Below are positions 61,969 through 64,000 of a DNA stretch of 64,000 nt, piece after piece. The position numbers and the translations under genes are program-made. The DNA comes from JBAXTZ01 sp037129925 (GTDB lineage Bacteria > Bacillota > Negativicutes > JBAXTZ01), in the NCBI GenBank assembly GCA_037129925.1, contig JBAXTZ010000012.1, positions 1-64,000 of the forward strand. The letters run 5' to 3'. The notes under the pieces are model-generated. The model searched no databases, was not told where the DNA came from, and saw only the letters and a program-made list of their open reading frames with translations. Within the stretch, counting starts at the first letter, position 1; the number at the start of each line of letters is the position of its first letter.

Positions 61969-62597
61969 TAGTTTTGACCTCCATCAGCAAAGCGTTCACG
62001 ACGTTTTTCCAGATAGCTACTCAACAAATTAAAAAAGCCGATTAATATACCTATCAGCAAAAAACCACCCGGCGCCAAAATCATTATCAGTGGTGGATTG
62101 TAACTAAGCGGCATTATTTGCATACCAAATATCGTACCAATTCCGAACAATTCGCGGATAACGCCAATCAACAGCATCGCCAAAGTAAATCCGGCGCCCA
62201 TTCCCAAACCATCAACTGCAGAAGCGATTATGCCGTTTTTGGCTGCAAAAACTTCAGCACGTGCCAAAATTATCGCAAACACCACGATCAACGCCAGATA
62301 TATTCCCAATTCTTTATATAAAATTGGCAAATAGGCCTGTAAAATTAATTGCACCAAGGTAACAATAGTCGCAATCGAGGTAATATATACCGGTACCCGC
62401 ACTGTCGGGTTGACCCATTTGCGGGTAATCGATACTACCATATTATTCGTGGTGATTACAAACATAACGGACAACCCCATTGCCAGAGCGTTAGTTGCTG
62501 TAGATGTTACCGCAAGAGCCGGACACAACGAGAGCGCTAACCGAAAAATCGGGTTTTGATCAAACAACCCTTTATAGAACTCTTTCCATAAATTCAT
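61968..62597 (-). CDS. rnfE: Ion-translocating oxidoreductase subunit RnfE
   Basis: 209 residues from ATG 62597 (MNLWKEFYKGLFDQNP), with AGGTGG upstream; the open frame reaching 62816 overlaps rnfG and is not coding. Six hydrophobic helices; LALSLCPALAVT near residue 20 carries the intramembrane Cys. Paralogous to RnfA. Confidence 0.95.
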   Translation of the reverse strand: MNLWKEFYKGLFDQNPIFRLALSLCPALAVTSTATNALAMGLSVMFVITTNNMVVSITRKWVNPTVRVPVYITSIATIVTLVQLILQAYLPILYKELGIYLALIVVFAIILARAEVFAAKNGIIASAVDGLGMGAGFTLAMLLIGVIRELFGIGTIFGMQIMPLSYNPPLIMILAPGGFLLIGILIGFFNLLSSYLEKRRERFADGGQN

Positions 62598-62607
62598 TAT
62601 CAACCAC

Positions 62608-63186
62608 CTACTTTCCACTCTTAATGAATTCGTCAGCCAACTTTGTCGCTTCGGCAACTGCCCGAATAACGGCTTTAGAAGTAATGGTCGCGCCGGTAAG
62701 CGCTTGAACGTGATCTTGGCTTGGAACTTTTTCAACAAGCGGGTTTCCGTCTTTGTCTTCAAGATTGGCGAGCGTTTTTCCAACAAACCGTTCCTTGAAA
62801 AAAGCTTTGTTGGCATTGTCGCCTAACCCTGGCGTCTCATTGGCCGATAATATCGTGTAGCCGCTAACTTTGCCATCAATACCAACTGCGACAATCATCT
62901 TTATCGCCCCGCCATAGCCCTTCGATTCAGAAGGAATTTCATAAGCAATAGTTTTTCCGTCCTTGATTACTGCAAACCAGCCGGTTTTTCCAGCGACTTC
63001 CTCAAATTTATCAGCAGTCGGCGCGAGGCTGCGCATCGCCAAATCTTTCATTTTTTCACGTTGAATATCGGCAGTTGGATTAGTGATGGCGTAGGCGATA
63101 GCGATAATTAAGCCAGAGATAATGCAAGCTGCTGTCAGATTAAGCGCAACTTTCAATACACTGCTCTTTCCCCCGTGTCCACTCAT
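62608..63186 (-). CDS. rnfG: Ion-translocating oxidoreductase subunit RnfG
   Basis: 192 residues from ATG 63186 (GGGAGG upstream). One N-terminal membrane helix and an extracytoplasmic FMN domain. The FMN-Thr attachment motif is in LTGATITSKAV (Thr in S/T-GAT-x-T, about 167-173), where ApbE would attach FMN. NETPGLGD is also conserved. Confidence 0.95.
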   Translation of the reverse strand: MSGHGGKSSVLKVALNLTAACIISGLIIAIAYAITNPTADIQREKMKDLAMRSLAPTADKFEEVAGKTGWFAVIKDGKTIAYEIPSESKGYGGAIKMIVAVGIDGKVSGYTILSANETPGLGDNANKAFFKERFVGKTLANLEDKDGNPLVEKVPSQDHVQALTGATITSKAVIRAVAEATKLADEFIKSGK

Positions 63187-63187
63187 A

Positions 63188-64000
63188 CTATTTCCCTCCC
63201 GCGCCATATTTTTTTGGGCGAATGACCCGATCAATCAATGGCGCACAAGCGTTCATTAATAAAATCGAATAACAAACACCTTCTGGATAACCGCCCTTTA
63301 AGCGAATGAGCGCCACAATCAGACCACAACCAAACGCAAACACCATTTGTCCGCGCACCGTAATGGGAATGGTTACCATGTCGGTCGCCATAAAAAATGC
63401 GCCTAAGAATAATCCGCCAGACAAAATATGAAATAACCAGTCGCCGGAAAATAGACCCGCAGTTCCGCCAAATATCCAAGTGACAACTCCGACAGTGGCA
63501 ATCATTACTGTTGGCACTTGCCAATTGATGTGCCCGCGCCAAATCAAAAACAATCCGCCCAATAGCAATAACAACACCGAGGTTTCGCCCATTGAGCCAT
63601 TTCTAAATCCGAAAAATAAATCTTTATACATCGTCGCGGTATTACCAAATGTGCTTACAACCTGGTCATAGCCGTGCAACTTCAAAATGCCGAGTGGTGT
63701 AGCGCGAGTTACGCCATCGACCACGCTGGACATTTCGCTCCAAGTTGTCATGGCAATCGGCCAGCTCGCCAACAAAAATGCCCGCCCGATTAGCGCTGGA
63801 TTGAAAATATTATGTCCCAGCCCGCCCATCGTATGCTTGGCAATACCGATCGCCGCTATTGAACCAACCACCGGCATATACCAGGGGATTTCCGGCGGAA
63901 TATTCATTGCCAGCAGTAAACCGGTCAAAAATGCGCTGCCGTCATCAACAGTTATTGCGACCCCGCGAGCTTTTTGGATTATCCACTCAGTGAGTACACA
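63188..64000 (-). CDS. rnfD: Ion-translocating oxidoreductase subunit RnfD (5' part outside window)
   Basis: About 270 codons are visible; the N-terminal part lies beyond base 64000, where rnfC is expected too. Membrane helices, GDGSAFLTGLLLAMNIPP-type motif near the left of the visible part (seen as VDDGSAFLTGLLLAMN), PALIGRAFL, and a probable FMN-Thr site at DGVTRATPLG. It is 1 nt upstream of rnfG. Confidence 0.94.
   Translation of the reverse strand, partial: CVLTEWIIQKARGVAITVDDGSAFLTGLLLAMNIPPEIPWYMPVVGSIAAIGIAKHTMGGLGHNIFNPALIGRAFLLASWPIAMTTWSEMSSVVDGVTRATPLGILKLHGYDQVVSTFGNTATMYKDLFFGFRNGSMGETSVLLLLLGGLFLIWRGHINWQVPTVMIATVGVVTWIFGGTAGLFSGDWLFHILSGGLFLGAFFMATDMVTIPITVRGQMVFAFGCGLIVALIRLKGGYPEGVCYSILLMNACAPLIDRVIRPKKYGAGGK

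Noticed and set aside
61968..62816. 282-residue form of RnfE
   Set aside because: The extra 73 residues overlap rnfG in another frame and have no homology to RnfE; ATG 62597 fits.
1..64000. CRISPR array or rRNA genes
   Set aside because: No regularly spaced direct repeats and no recognisable rRNA segments were seen.

Overview
The window reads as a chromosomal segment of an anaerobic Bacillota (Firmicutes) bacterium. The evidence is RNase J, the ylxM-ffh-rpsP-KH-ylqD-rimM-trmD order, a family II pyrophosphatase with a CBS-DRTGG insert, HPr-kinase-like and cellobiose-PTS proteins, an Rnf complex and an NfnAB transhydrogenase. Negativicutes or a related clostridial lineage is a reasonable guess, but no 16S rRNA or diagnostic envelope gene is present. 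Almost every gene lies on the minus strand; only rpmB and one newly called 38-codon peptide gene are on the plus strand. TTG and GTG starts are common.

Layout, left to right (transcription runs right to left). 1-8.9 kb: RNase J, miaB, mutS, mutL, a SAM methyltransferase and miaA (cut by the window edge). 8.9-11.5 kb: two TVP38-like membrane proteins and asd. 11.5-13.9 kb: recG, divergent from rpmB. 13.9-19.9 kb: an SRP/ribosome-maturation operon (ylxM, ffh, rpsP, khpA, ylqD, rimM, trmD, SPOUT methyltransferase, yfcE, hslO). 20-26.1 kb: a D-cysteine desulfhydrase-like gene, galTKE, an M29 aminopeptidase and ftsY. 26.2-38.3 kb: pyrophosphatase, lon, ysxC, phosphate acyltransferase, then folD-fhs-metF-nfnA-nfnB and an esterase. 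38.4-41.5 kb: beta-glucoside use (6-phospho-beta-glucosidase, PTS IIA and IIB, ROK kinase). 41.5-52.3 kb: an accessory, GC-richer island (below). 52.4-64 kb: tRNA-Val, recR, ybaB, dnaX, SRP RNA, tRNA-Ser, mrdA-mreD-mreC-maf, and an Rnf operon (rnfDGEAB; rnfD cut by the edge) with thioredoxin-like, NusG-II and Gx-transporter-like genes.

The island is the interesting part. One tightly packed operon (promoter near 52.3 kb) encodes a sulfonate/sulfate-type ABC importer, an HPr-kinase-like peptide kinase, a PAPS-dependent sulfotransferase, a PqqD-like leader-recognition protein, an asparagine-synthetase-like lasso macrocyclase and, overlapping the cyclase by 8 nt, a small group II-like reverse transcriptase. 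Next come cysD (with a one-base frameshift) and a fused cysNC, which together would make PAPS. Convergent to the reverse transcriptase is an unannotated 38-codon gene with a TTTACA-N17-TATAAT promoter, a good ribosome binding site, a W-x-x-P-x-L leader motif, an acidic core and a Tyr-Gly-Pro-Ser end. It looks like the lasso precursor. My inference is a sulfated and/or phosphorylated lasso-type RiPP locus whose operon carries a reverse transcriptase and lacks the usual B2 leader peptidase and exporter. I could find no template repeat, so the role of the reverse transcriptase is open.
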